Shown here piece by piece: positions 1 through 11,439 of a stretch of DNA of 64,000 nt (its first letter is position 1; each line of letters starts with the position of its first letter). The notes below the pieces were generated by a model that did not search any database, was not told the origin of the DNA, and saw only the letters and a list, made by a program, of their open reading frames with translations. Source of the stretch: Hofstenia miamia (taxonomy: Eukaryota > Xenacoelomorpha > Acoela); assembly GCA_004352715.1 (NCBI GenBank), contig SCFE01000025.1:263997-327996 (forward strand), read 5' to 3'. The position numbers were made by a program, and so were the translations under genes.

Positions 1-737
1 TTGATGAAATTTTGTTTTTGAGAAGTTGATGTGGGTGTTTTCCTATTTTCACGTTGTGTTATGTGGGACCAAAGGGTAACAGTAATAGGATTTTCGATTC
101 CAGGAAAGGACGGATTCTAAAATTTTTTAACGGTAAAGTACCGCAGAACTCTATTGTCAACCACACTTACTAGGACAATTTGAATGTTAATTTATTGTTT
201 TTTGTTTATTTACAATATTTCTCTAATGGCCATATCAATAATGGGACTTAAGGCTGCCATCATAGTGTCATACCATATTTTCCACCATTGTTTATAATTC
301 TTACATGCATTACTATAGGTTTGTACTTTAAACTGAAATAAAATATTATAAATTAGTCAAATTTAATATTAGGAAAACAGACAAATCTTATTGGCTTGCT
401 CTGGGTGAATTTTGTCCCATGAGATTCCCACCTATCTATTATAGTACAGCTATTTCGTTCAATAATTTTTCATCTCTACCATTCGTCCTGTGAGAAGTCT
501 TTCAATTAGACTGTCAAACAAATATAAATTTTCAGAAAAATGCATGAAAGTCATAGCATGCCATCAAACTGATTACATCTTTGAAGTTCATTTGCGCATA
601 TCATCCTCCAGTTTCTTATAAGTGTGACATTTTACATGTACATGTACTTCACATATATTTATTTTTGTAAGATATGTTTGCCAGACTTTAATGTAAATTA
701 ATAAAGTTATTTTTTCTCAACAAACATGGTGCAAAGA
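1..737. other. no recognisable feature
   Basis: A+T-rich sequence with no convincing exon, RNA gene or transposon end on either strand. It is the left flank of the first copy of the 5.5-kb duplicated segment and differs completely from the left flank of the second copy. Confidence 0.5.
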
Positions 738-781
<44 letters not shown>

Positions 782-1627
782 GTTTGGATTAACTCAGTTT
801 AAATTATTATCATGTTAAAATATTAAAATTTATTATCACTATTGTTTGCAAAAAAAATGTAATATTTGATTGCAACATTGTCAGTTGATTGAAAAATGTC
901 ACTTTTGAATGGAAAATGGTATTGTCAATGCATTAAATTTAGTTTATTTTAAATGCAATTTTTTTCTAAAATTCAATAGTTTTTGCACTGATGTTCACTA
1001 TGCCATTTCAATTTATTATAATTTCTAACGCTAATTACATGGTTTCTTCCTTTTGAATTATTGATTTATCAATTTTAACATACTTAATTAAATTTTTGTA
1101 ATTTTTCAAGAACTATTTTATTCTATTTATATTTTAAATTAAGTAGGTACACAATATTCAATTTTGCATCAGTTAATTTCTATAAAAATGTGCACAGTTG
1201 AAATTGTGAATGAAAAGCTGGAATCTCATTTGATGAGTTGAAAAATTTTGAATTCTGTTTTAATATGAAACTCACTTATGGAAACGAATGATAGTTCTAT
1301 CAAATTTTCAAAATTGGAACTCTTATTTTAAAATACAAGTAAATCATTAAGACTTTAGTGAAAATAAGAACAAAAGTACTTATTGGGTGACCGTTTTTTA
1401 ATGAAGGTTTTAAAACTTTGTTGTTACCTTTAATTGATAAAAGAAAACTTTGAAGGAATACTGAAAAATATTTTCTTATTTCATTTTCTTTTGATTTTTG
1501 TTTTACTGTATAATTTTTTCTCCCTTGTGCTCTCTTGGTATAAGTTTATTGAACTGCGTTTAGTAAAGCATATTGTTTGTAATTGGATAGCATTTAGACA
1601 AATCGTTGCATTCCCCCTCATCTAAAG

Positions 1628-4334
1628 ACGCTGGATCCAGTAGATCGCGAAATTACCTTCCTTCCATCGAAATCTCCGTATGATCCACGACATATGCTGG
1701 CTGGTCGGAATAATCCAGGTATTCCGTTTTTATTTATGTGTTTGTTCACTTGGTGCACCATTTAATGATTGATGTTATCCATGAAAATGCATGATCAACA
1801 CAATACGTCACTTGATACTTGATTCACTAACATCGAATCAATGTTTTGCTATCATTCTGTAATCTAAAGAAACCTCTAGATTTTTGGTCTGAACAAAGAA
1901 GAACGCTACCAACGTTTCTTGAAAGAAAATCTATCATATATGATACACATTTTATTAGAACAAAATAGCAAGACTATTCACAATCACTATTTAACATATA
2001 CATCTAGCCACTATCTACGTGATAAGCATTTTGGCAGTGAGACTAATTAAATACGCCTACTTCAGCAATTAAGGGAGACATACGCATGAAAAAATAAAAC
2101 TTTTTTCAGACATCTTGATGTAGCCCAACTTTCCAATTATTTGTGCACCGGATGGTATGCTTTCCTGCTCAAGTTAAATAAAAATAATTTAAATTAAAAG
2201 CCACAAATATTAAAAAAATTTAAGAATAGAGAATATTTGCTCAATATCAAATTTAATATTTCAAAAGCAAATGTTTTGGTAAATCTAATTTTAAACTAGT
2301 CTGTTACATTCATTTAGAAGTAATTTTGGGTTATCTTTCTACAGTTGGATTTGAGGTGCCCAGTTCTTTTCATATTGTCCTAGCATCATTTATTAGTGCT
2401 CCCAGATTTACATATCACATTCAGGTTGATATGAAGTTTGTGTGATTTCGTTTTATGATCATGACAACAATGATAATACGAAGGAAAAACTCTTTTTTAT
2501 TGTAAAATTAAGACTGAAAATGATTTCATTTCAATTGACATCTATGTGTCTCTTTTGTCTACTAGTGACGGAAATGCGAACAATCTCCCATTTTCAAAAC
2601 TATTTTTTTTATATTGATAATGTTCTGATGTACCTTGTTGCATTGCTTTTAAGTTAAGAAAATGAAGTCATTTTCATAAGATAAAAGCATTTTAGTCAAA
2701 AAAATTTTCTTTCTTTGAACAAGTGTTATTGAATAGTGGCTTTGAAGCATTAAGTGCACCATTATTTTCGGTTAAATTTTTAAAAATAAATTACTGCAAT
2801 AAGTGCACTTATTTCTAAACTACTGCGCATTACCTGGTTTAGACGTTGATTGGTGGTTTCGTTTTCTCTTATAATATGTAGAAACCATATTGAAGCACAG
2901 TGGTTTGGGATTTGCGATTGAATGCAAATAAAGCTAATTTAGTTTCAAGATAATATCAAATCATGCACAATTACTTAAAAATAGTTGTCTGTGAATGCGT
3001 ATAGTGAATGTACGTTTTATCAGACATTAGGAAAATCGGAACGCATAGTGTGATGAGGACTTCAGTATATGCCAATCTCGTTAAGTTAATTTCAAGCGAC
3101 TCACTTAGTTTTTGTAATTAAATCAGTGAAGAAATTTTGAAAAAAGATGCCTCGAAATATATTTAAAGTAATTGGTTGCTCTTCATGGAATTTTAAATCA
3201 TTTGAATCCTAGAGTGAAGTTATTCAGCATACGTGCATTAAAGTCATCAGACATGCCGTGCAAATAGGAGGTTACCACATCCTCAATTTTTATCTATTTT
3301 CGTCTAATGAAAAAGTGCAAAAATAAGTGTAATTGGTACACTTAATAAGTGCACTAGTAGTTTAGTTCAAAATACACTTATTACAATTATTATAGTGCAC
3401 TTATTTTTGCAATACTTACTTTTTAGCACCCTTGCTTATGAGGCAATTGTTTTCGTGTGTATAAATAGAAATTTTCAAGTTTATTTTTGAGAACCTCATA
3501 AATCATAAAACTTAATTGGATGTGGCATAAATAGCAATTAGAATGTCATTTTCTGGTATTCTAAGACACAATTGTGAGCCCTTTCTCTGTTGAAGGGTTT
3601 CTAGAACTGCGCCTGCATATTGGAGACATACCTTGCATTATTGTTTGTGCGAATAAACAGTAAACTAAAAGTTTTAGACAATACCAGTGAATGGCAGTCA
3701 GGATTTTTCGATAAAGACTCTTGGGACGAAATTCTTTGTGCATGGGCTCGCACTGTTGTTGTTGGGAGAGCCCGTTTAGGTGGAATTCCCGTTGGAGTAG
3801 TTGCAGTAGAAACTCGCTCAATTGACGTTGAAATACCTGCCGACCCCGGAAACCCTGAATCTGAAACTAAGGTAAGCCTACAGTGTGTATCAATGATAAC
3901 TACAAACTGCTGTAAATAATTTACTAAGTAATAACTGTTCGTATAAGTTTTATAATTCATCAGCTTTGGAGTTATTTAGGTTATTTCACAAGCTGGACAG
4001 GTTTGGTATCCTGATTCTGCATTTAAAACTGCGCAGGCTATTCAAGATTTTAACAGAGAATCTCTTCCTTTAGTAATATTTGCAAATTGGCGAGGGTTTT
4101 CTGGTGGAATGAAAGGTGGAAGACTGCTTTTATTTTTAATTTAATTAATTGTTTAGATATGTTTGAGCAAGTAGTTAAGTTCGGAGCATACATCGTTGAT
4201 GCTTTGCGACAGTATAAGCATCCAGTCATTATATACATACCTCCGCATGCAGAACTCAGAGGAGGTGCATGGGTAGTTGTTGACACTACGATTAACATCG
4301 ATTTCATGGAAATGTATGCCGACCCCGATGCAAG
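1628..4334 (+). CDS. acetyl-CoA carboxylase, carboxyltransferase-domain exons (partial gene, copy A)
   Basis: Four exons: 1628-1718, 3678-3871, 3980-4115 and 4157-4334, with phases 1, 0, 1 and 2 at their 3' ends; every junction joins in frame. Acetyl-CoA carboxylase makes malonyl-CoA for fatty-acid synthesis; this part is the carboxyltransferase half that passes the carboxyl group from carboxybiotin to acetyl-CoA. Order seen: [10 protein letters not shown]...[113 protein letters not shown]. These track eukaryotic multidomain ACC closely. Only about 199 residues are present; a full ACC exceeds 2,000, and neither the exon before T-LDPV nor the one after DAR was found. Introns are 1,959, 108 and 41 nt; the intron after 4334 holds a mariner. 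The reading frames are intact, so this may be a functional gene interrupted by gaps. Confidence 0.93.
2746..3435. repeat. palindrome-rich inverted-repeat element in ACC intron (copy A)
   Basis: Both edges of this 0.7-kb stretch carry several copies of the palindromic word AATAAGTGCACTTATT or close variants (left near 2751-2817, right near 3315-3410). The right block read on the other strand resembles the left, including a shared CTAAACTACT next to the GTGCACTTATT word. This looks like a small element with multiple-unit inverted ends, or a fold-back element, inside the large first visible intron of the carboxylase. No coding capacity is seen. An identical copy lies at 17969-18658. Confidence 0.5.
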
Positions 4335-4499
4335 GTACTAATTCATATTTTAAACCTTAAACCTTAAAATTCCTTGCGTGTTGAAATGCTTACTCCATTT
4401 AAAAATATTGTAATGGCGCCTAACCAGAGCATTTGATGAAACATGTATAAGATTTGCACATTTTCTCATTCTATCAAACATATAATCTATATATGTATA

Positions 4500-5809
4500 T
4501 GAGGCGTGTTCAAATGAAACCCGTTTGATTTGTTTTATTCAAAAACTATACATTCAATCGAGTTAAAATTCAAATGAATAGTGATAGATGTGTATTTAGA
4601 ACAATAAAAACAAAACTGTAAGTTAGAAAAAGTCTCCGCTATCGTCCAAGCACTTATCCCATTGTTTGGGTAGGCGCCGAATCCCGTCCGCGAAAAACGA
4701 TTTCGGTTGCGCCTTGAACCAGTCACTTACAGCTGCCTTCGCTGCCTTTGAGGAATTTCTTCAATGGGCCGAGGATGTGGAAATCACAAGGAGATAAGTC
4801 AGGGCTGTAAGCAGGGTGTTCCAAAACTTCCCATTTCTTCCTCGATAATGCAGCAGATGTCAGCTTCGAAACGTGAGGACGTGCGTTGTCATGGAGGAGA
4901 ACGATTCCAGCAGATAACATTCCGGGTCGTTTGTTCTTTATGGATCGGTGAAGATTGTCCAACGTTTGAATGTAACGTTTGGTTCGAGGAACTCCAGCAA
5001 TATCGGACCCTGAATGTTGAAGAACACCGTGAGCACCACCTTTCCTGGCGACTGCTGCACTCGAAACTTTTTCGGCTTCGAAGAACCTCGGATGTTTCCA
5101 TTGCATACTGGCTGTCTTCCCCTCTGGTTCAAAATGGTGGCACCATGTCTCATCCCCAGCCACAATACGACTCAAGAACTGCTTGCTTTCTGTATTGAAT
5201 CGTGTGAGATGTTGCGTACTCAAAGTTTTTCTTCTTTCTTTGTGTTCTTCGCTGAGCATCCGAGGCACCCATTGAGAGCAAACTTTTCGATATTTCAGCT
5301 TCTCTGTAACAATCTTGTGCATTGAACCGATAGAAGTGTTGAATTCATCTGACAGATCCCGAATGCTTCTTCGACGATCGATTCTGACAGCTGCGTCAAC
5401 ACTCTCTGTGAGATTCTCAGTCACAACCTTGTGCATCTGTCCTGGACGTGGCAAGTCTGATGTTCCACTTCGGCCTTCTCGAAAATTTATCGACCAATCT
5501 GTGACCGTAGTCCTCGAAAGACATTGATCTCCGTAAACTGCAACCATTCTGCGATGAATTTCGGCTGGTTGACACCCTTCTGCGGTCAGGAATTGAATCA
5601 CTGCTCTCTGATCTTCTTTCGACGGACTTTGGACGGTGAGCGACATCTGTACTGACTAAAACAAATGAATTATTGGCAACATCAGCAATCGTAAATACAA
5701 CAACATTTATTTGAAGCAATGAACAATGATCCACCGTAACAATTAATTGATTCAACAATAAATTGTACGCATGACATTCATCAAACGGGTTTCATTTGAA
5801 CACGCCTCG
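4500..5809 (-). mobile_element. mariner transposon (irritans-like), copy A
   Basis: The element is 1,310 bp, the usual mariner size. A perfect 29-bp inverted repeat is at 4501-4529 and 5780-5808 (outer part GAGGCGTGTTCAAATGAAAC), flanked by TA on both sides (4498-4499 and 5810-5811), the mariner target duplication. It sits in the carboxylase intron after the exon ending at 4334 and encodes one damaged transposase on the minus strand. The perfect ends suggest a fairly recent insertion despite the broken gene. Confidence 0.93.
4623..5646 (-). pseudogene. mariner transposase, frameshifted (copy A)
   Basis: Minus-strand gene from ATG at 5646 to TAA at 4623-4625. It shows an N-terminal helix-turn-helix region, then GDETWCHHFEPEGK with the first catalytic Asp, LLHDNARPH with the second, and YSPDLSPCDFH with the third; 34 residues separate the last two Asp, giving the mariner DD34D signature. 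The spacing and words match the irritans-type branch. It is broken in three places: the segment around 4980-5060 is read in another frame (KVVLTVFFNIQGPILLEF is the family-like reading) because of two nearly compensating indels, and near 4750 a deletion shifts the C-terminus, whose proper ending (ADGIRRLPKQWDK...SGDFF) is in a different frame. So one 307-codon frame stays open although the middle is nonsense. The product should be inactive. Confidence 0.9.
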
Positions 5810-5818
5810 TATATATAT

Positions 5819-5935
5819 ATACGCTGTGACGCCCTTTTGTCAATTTGTAGATACGCTGGGGATTCTCGATTAGTATAGACACTCTGTGGGCATTTTATGA
5901 AAATATAGATACGCTGTAGACAATTTGCTATTTTT
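5819..5935 (+). repeat. degenerate ~30-bp tandem repeat (copy A)
   Basis: Four imperfect units of 28-32 bp, each starting ATACGCTG or ACACTCTG and most ending in TAG, immediately downstream of the mariner. A second identical array follows the other mariner copy at 21042-21158. Function unknown. Confidence 0.6.
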
Positions 5936-6191
5936 GATAACAATTAGTATTAAGGTAATACTAGAAATGCCTATTACGAGTTTGCATTGTACATCGGAAT
6001 AAGTCTCGGTCCTAACTTTATAATTCAACCCGCCCAGAGGCCTACATTTTCGAAAGCCTTAACCCACGGACCACATTTGTCCCATAAAGTGTATTTTGTC
6101 ACTAAAGTTTCAAGCACGCTTTGATCCACAGGCTTTTTCCAGCTATTTACATCACAGCTTGCCTTGTGCTTGTACAAAGATTTACAACTTT

Positions 6192-6225
<34 letters not shown>

Positions 6226-7225
6226 NNNNNNNNNNNNNNNNNNNNNNNNNNNNNNNNNNNNNNNNNNNNNNNNNNNNNNNNNNNNNNNNNNNNNNNNNNN
6301 NNNNNNNNNNNNNNNNNNNNNNNNNNNNNNNNNNNNNNNNNNNNNNNNNNNNNNNNNNNNNNNNNNNNNNNNNNNNNNNNNNNNNNNNNNNNNNNNNNNN
6401 NNNNNNNNNNNNNNNNNNNNNNNNNNNNNNNNNNNNNNNNNNNNNNNNNNNNNNNNNNNNNNNNNNNNNNNNNNNNNNNNNNNNNNNNNNNNNNNNNNNN
6501 NNNNNNNNNNNNNNNNNNNNNNNNNNNNNNNNNNNNNNNNNNNNNNNNNNNNNNNNNNNNNNNNNNNNNNNNNNNNNNNNNNNNNNNNNNNNNNNNNNNN
6601 NNNNNNNNNNNNNNNNNNNNNNNNNNNNNNNNNNNNNNNNNNNNNNNNNNNNNNNNNNNNNNNNNNNNNNNNNNNNNNNNNNNNNNNNNNNNNNNNNNNN
6701 NNNNNNNNNNNNNNNNNNNNNNNNNNNNNNNNNNNNNNNNNNNNNNNNNNNNNNNNNNNNNNNNNNNNNNNNNNNNNNNNNNNNNNNNNNNNNNNNNNNN
6801 NNNNNNNNNNNNNNNNNNNNNNNNNNNNNNNNNNNNNNNNNNNNNNNNNNNNNNNNNNNNNNNNNNNNNNNNNNNNNNNNNNNNNNNNNNNNNNNNNNNN
6901 NNNNNNNNNNNNNNNNNNNNNNNNNNNNNNNNNNNNNNNNNNNNNNNNNNNNNNNNNNNNNNNNNNNNNNNNNNNNNNNNNNNNNNNNNNNNNNNNNNNN
7001 NNNNNNNNNNNNNNNNNNNNNNNNNNNNNNNNNNNNNNNNNNNNNNNNNNNNNNNNNNNNNNNNNNNNNNNNNNNNNNNNNNNNNNNNNNNNNNNNNNNN
7101 NNNNNNNNNNNNNNNNNNNNNNNNNNNNNNNNNNNNNNNNNNNNNNNNNNNNNNNNNNNNNNNNNNNNNNNNNNNNNNNNNNNNNNNNNNNNNNNNNNNN
7201 NNNNNNNNNNNNNNNNNNNNNNNNN
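6226..7225. other. assembly gap (1000 N)
   Basis: Exactly 1000 N, entered and left through (TA)n. The round size suggests a scaffolding gap of unknown true length. Long open frames crossing it are artefacts. Confidence 0.98.
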
Positions 7226-7992
7226 TGTATATATATATAGCTCTAACTAGAATATTCATATTCACTAACTAAATTTCACAAAGAGTTTTCGATTGTTGTA
7301 CTATTTAAAATATAGATAAGTTGCACATTAATGTAACCCAATCTCGTTAGTGAAAATAACATTTAAGCAGGTGGCATCCTTAAAACATTTCAAATTCATC
7401 CCTTGAAGTTTGATATTTGTTTTATAAATTAATACATTAGTAAAAGAAATTCTCGGTAGGCAATTAAAGATATATCATACGCAAACAAAATAGGAAATAT
7501 AGAGTAGTACTCTCTTATAAAATAATAGTCTCTTTATATTGTATTTATAAGTCTCTAATTTTAAGTAAGGAATTCCACCCAAATTGCCAAAGTTGAGTTT
7601 CTCAAGGTTGAGAAGCATGAATATGTCCCATGATAAAAACCCGGAACATATGTTGTTAACATCAAAGTTAGACTTCACGTAATTAGTGAAAAATTCATAT
7701 ATTTCAAATTTGAAATAGCTTGGTCTTGCAAATACGTCGATATTAGTATTGATTATGATGAAGTTTGCTAAATGAACCACCCTGTAAAAATAGTTTGATG
7801 ATGATATAGATTTAATTACTTTTCGAGATTGTAGTATTGATTTTTCATACGTTCTAAACCCGGCTTTGAAGTAAGTTTTATACAATCATATGGATCAATA
7901 TTTTATTTATTATTTAGTAGTTTATTTAAAAATATTTAGTCCAATAGCTGAAATTCAATGGAAATGGGTAAAATCTTAAATCGCATTAATTC
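7226..7992. other. no recognised gene; one 136-codon minus frame
   Basis: The only long frame here runs on the minus strand at 7475-7885. Its product is rich in Phe, Ile, Tyr and Asn with no domain I recognise, and could simply reflect the A+T bias. One stretch, LLNLEKLNFGNL, faintly recalls the tail after LINE reverse transcriptases. The hAT element at 8001 may have split a LINE relic whose reverse transcriptase begins at 9702, but this is weak. Confidence 0.25.
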
Positions 7993-8000
7993 ATTATAGT

Positions 8001-9693
8001 AAGTGGCGGATTTAAGGGGGCGGACTATGGGACTATAGTCTCTCCATGAGGAGCATAACGGAGGTTAATTTTTGCAACCTTGGTAAAAATTTGAAATTAG
8101 TGCTAATTTTTGTATTTCATTTGCAAAGTGATTAAAGGGTTTGGCAAATATTTGTAAAATATTTTTAAAATAACTTACAAGTTTCCCTAAAATTTAACAA
8201 ACTTTGCAAATATTTGGCAAATATTTGTCCGACTTTCCAATATTTTTTCAAATAATATTACACATTTTTAAGAATATATTAAACATATTCCAATATTAGG
8301 CATTTCATCTACAATCCACCAAATTTTACTATTTAATAAATTATAAGGGCAGTTGAAAGAACTGCTTCCACATTATTCAAAAATCTTCTCACAGTTAGTA
8401 AATAGAATCAATGCTTTTTCAAAGCAGATGTTAATTATATATATTTTTGTTAAAGAATGTCTCCCCATTTTTCTCGAAAAATTACAAGTATCTACCGAAA
8501 AAATACTGGTCCTTCTATTTTATGAAAAATATAAAAAAGCTTTCTCATTTTTTTTGCAAAAATAGCTGACTAAGTCCCTACCTATGAAAGCTAAACTATA
8601 CTAGAAAAAACATAGATTCCTACCTATGAGATACTATAATCGCCAGATGTTTGTCGCTGGCCACATCCCTGTTTTTGCTTTCAATCAGCGCCTAATGAAG
8701 TCAGCACAATTGAGATATTTCTCAAATACTATACACAATCAAAGTGCTCAATAAAATGGCTCTTTGCATGAATTAAAAAAATCTGTACACTGGATCAGTT
8801 TAAACTGCTAAGTATATTTCAGATTATCTGTAAACCCAATGTATTTGTTGCATGGTAGAAGTTTCTATTGTAAACCTACAAAAATGCAACTTCATTTCTA
8901 CATAGAATTTTAATAATCAGCTAACGTAATTCAATTTTCCAATTACTGATTTGCCAAGAATTGCCAGTTTCAAAATAACTGATATGATACCACCATTTCT
9001 AGACCTCTTTTGTATTCTCCAGACATTTGCAATTGCAGTTAATATATGTTACAGAAAAAATTAATGTTAAAGATTGACCAACCACCAGTGCAAATTAAAA
9101 GTAACTCAGTAAAACTAACAGTCTATATAGAAATGTTTCCTTTTTTGACAGATTTAAAAAAAATTGAATCATGAGAAAATTATTCGCAATTACTGGTTCT
9201 GATACCAGCCACATGCGACGGCTGGTGGTACTGTGAAGATAAAAACAAGACATGGGATAGGATCATTATGAAACCAGAACTAAATTTTCAATTTCAAACT
9301 GAGACTGGGAGCAATTGAATTAATATTTGCTATTATATTTACTTGCTGAACTAAATTATGTCTGTAATACTGTATCTCCATTCAATATTCTGTTTTGTTA
9401 ATAATGCATAATTTTAGCACATTTAATTTTAGTACAGGGCCACAAATAGATGCATCTATATATATAAATATAAATTAAAACGGCATAGTAGAAAGTTCGA
9501 CTTGAATATTGAGCAAGAACTTTCAAATTCTTATCATAAGATGTAGAGAAATTTATGAGGATTCAAAACTTAATCAAATTTAGAATGAAAGATTCAAAAC
9601 ATAATCAAATTTAGAATGAAAAATATTATGGAAAAATCGAGTTTAAGAGCCCCAGTCCCCCCACCCCATCAGAAATTTCTAGATCCGCCTCTG
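8001..9693. mobile_element. non-autonomous hAT-type transposon, 1.7 kb
   Basis: Flanked by a perfect 8-bp direct repeat ATTATAGT (7993-8000 and 9694-9701), the hAT target-site duplication length. The ends are imperfect inverted repeats: left AAGTGGCGGATTTAAGGGGG, right (other strand) CAGAGGCGGATCTAG, the familiar GGCGGAT-type hAT terminus. No transposase is visible. Palindromic AAATATTT words cluster near the left end (8145-8235), and a unit of about 30 bp containing AATCAAATTTAGAATGAAA is duplicated at about 9555-9620. Confidence 0.8.
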
Positions 9694-9701
9694 ATTATAG
9701 T

Positions 9702-10511
9702 CTATATTTCTCTTATTCGAAGTCCAGTGAATGCAATGTCTTTGAAATTTTTCCCGTTTAATAAATCCAGTTCTTGATCAATACCAAATTTGAGAACTGT
9801 ATATTAAATGTGATAATTTTTATATAATTGAATCTTTAAGCTGTTAGGTGACAAAAATGGAATGTTTGTTCTTAGAAATAAGAATATTTTGATAATATTC
9901 GATATAGTATATTCATAGTGAAATTTCCATTTCAAGTTTCATTAATTTGATGGTATTGGTTTGTGATATTAAAACTTCATCAATATAATAGTCATCGAAA
10001 TTGTTTTGTAATTTTCTGAAGCAAATCATATTAGACTTGTTTGCAATAAATTTCATTTTATTTTTTTACACCAGTTATTTAGGCGATCTATTTGATTTTG
10101 AATATTATAGCATTGATTATCATAAAATAGAAGCTTCAAATTATCCGCGAAAATCCAGCTTTTATTTTCAATGCAATCTGTAATATCATTGATAAAAATT
10201 ATAAATAATAAAGGACCCAATATACTTCTGTGGTATACCACTACTTACTTCTTGTTTAGAAGATAAAATTGCATTTATATTCACACATTGCCGTGTATTT
10301 TCTAAATATGAATTGAAAAATTTCAGAAATTATCATCAAATCCAAATAATGACAACGTTTCAAGTAATTTTTCATGTGGTACAGTATCAAATGCTTTGGA
10401 AATGTCAAAGTATATCGCATAGCAAGACATATTCCCATCAAAGTTATTGTAAATCAAGTCAAGATATCCTAAGAGATACGACCGCGTGAAATTCATAATG
10501 TGTAAATACAC
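9702..10511 (-). pseudogene. LINE (non-LTR) reverse-transcriptase relic
   Basis: Read on the minus strand from about 10511 down: YLLGYLDLIYNNFDGN, then YFDISKAFDTVPHEKLLETL (the F-D-x-S/x-KAFD-VPH block around the first catalytic Asp), FFNSYLENTRQCVNI, a GIPQ block shifted by one base into RSILGPLLFIIFINDI, then IFADNLKLL where the family has FADD. A tail with SQIW and later FQR-like residues follows toward 9702. There is a stop after FDDNF, a one-base frameshift at the GIPQ/SILGP block, and Asn replaces the second catalytic Asp, so it is dead. The order fits CR1/Jockey-like LINEs, but the clade cannot be fixed. A hAT element abuts its 3' side. Confidence 0.82.
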
Positions 10512-11097
10512 ATTGTGTTTGTTTCCTACAAAATTCCCTCAACAACAATGATGATAAACTAACACAATAGACAAATTCAATAGTGAGATATATATGGTCA
10601 TTATAAGCAAAGTGTAGAATAAATTACATTTTTGTCTTGTCTTAAACACGTATGTGGGTTTTATCACGTACGTTTATTAAATATTAGAAATTGCGAGTTT
10701 TTGCATAAACTAGTTTTTGGTTTTTCCGAAAAATTATTTTGCTTTATTACCGAAATAACCTTTACGCTTCTAACGAGTATTATTATCTCTCTGATTCAAA
10801 CATTTNNNNNNNNNNNNNNNNNNNNTGTAAAATAAAACAAAATATTTTTGTTTGAAAATACTTATTAATTATGACTTTTAGCAAAGANACCGAAATAACC
10901 TTTACGCTTCTAACGAGTATTATTATCTCTCTGATTCAAACATTTGTTATTAAATTTTACCAAATAAAACAAGTATGTAAAATAAACATATAAACTAAAT
11001 TAATGTGGTATTTCCAATATCATGCATGCTAATAATAAAACAAGTATGTAAAATAAGTATGTAAATTAAATTAATGAGGTATTTTCCAATGTCATGT

Positions 11098-11326
11098 TGT
11101 GTTTCCAGTATTGAAGAAAGCACTTTGTTTAAAGTGCATGAATGTTTTTTTGTCTCTTATTTAAGCTTGTAAAAATGTTAATGGCAATCATTTTGAATAA
11201 ATTTTTTCCCAAAATTTTTAAATCCGCAGTGTCAAATAATCATGAAATGTATACTTTAATAGAATATTCACTTATATTAAATAGTTATAGGCATTTTATA
11301 ACTGACGCATTCGCTTGAACACCCTG
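11098..11326 (+). mobile_element. 3' fragment of mariner-like element (duplicate)
   Basis: Identical to the last 229 bp of the mariner-like element ending at 12363 (offset 1037), including the right inverted repeat ending GAACACCCTG and the following TATGT. It may be a second 5'-truncated copy, but exact identity next to N bases makes an assembly duplicate more likely. Confidence 0.7.
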
Positions 11327-11439
11327 TATGTTAGAATTTGCTGATTCACTTACTAAAAACTTATAATTCTCAAAGCTACAAGTGCATTACAAAGGTATAC
11401 NGTAAATTAAATTAATGAGGTATTTTCCAATGTCATGTA

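Larger units (their letters stand above)
738..6225 (+). repeat. 5.5-kb direct duplication, copy A
   Basis: Every landmark in this segment recurs exactly 15,223 bases further on, in the same orientation, with no indel and no mismatch seen by eye, introns and transposon included. It begins in a (TA)n tract at 738-780 and runs into a (TA)n tract followed by 1000 N. Identity through introns means either a very recent duplication or, more simply, one locus placed twice by the assembler, since both boundaries are microsatellite or gap. It carries carboxyltransferase exons of acetyl-CoA carboxylase and a mariner element. Confidence 0.9.

Noticed and set aside
1434-1625. 63-codon plus frame just before the first carboxylase exon
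   Set aside because: It opens with TTG, not ATG, encodes a hydrophobic low-complexity sequence, and lies in the presumed intron, ending at the splice acceptor of the exon at 1628.
3561-3960. Minus-strand frames overlapping the carboxylase exon at 3678-3871
   Set aside because: The plus-strand exon has a clear ACC match and proper splice sites; the minus frames are shadows.
4764-5527. Several plus-strand open frames inside the mariner element (and its copy at 19987-20750)
   Set aside because: They are opposite-strand shadows of the transposase gene with no independent support.
6096-7272. Long open frames across 6226-7225 on both strands
   Set aside because: They consist almost entirely of N plus (TA)n; the same holds for frames across 12869-13100, 21449-22448 and 31574-32408.
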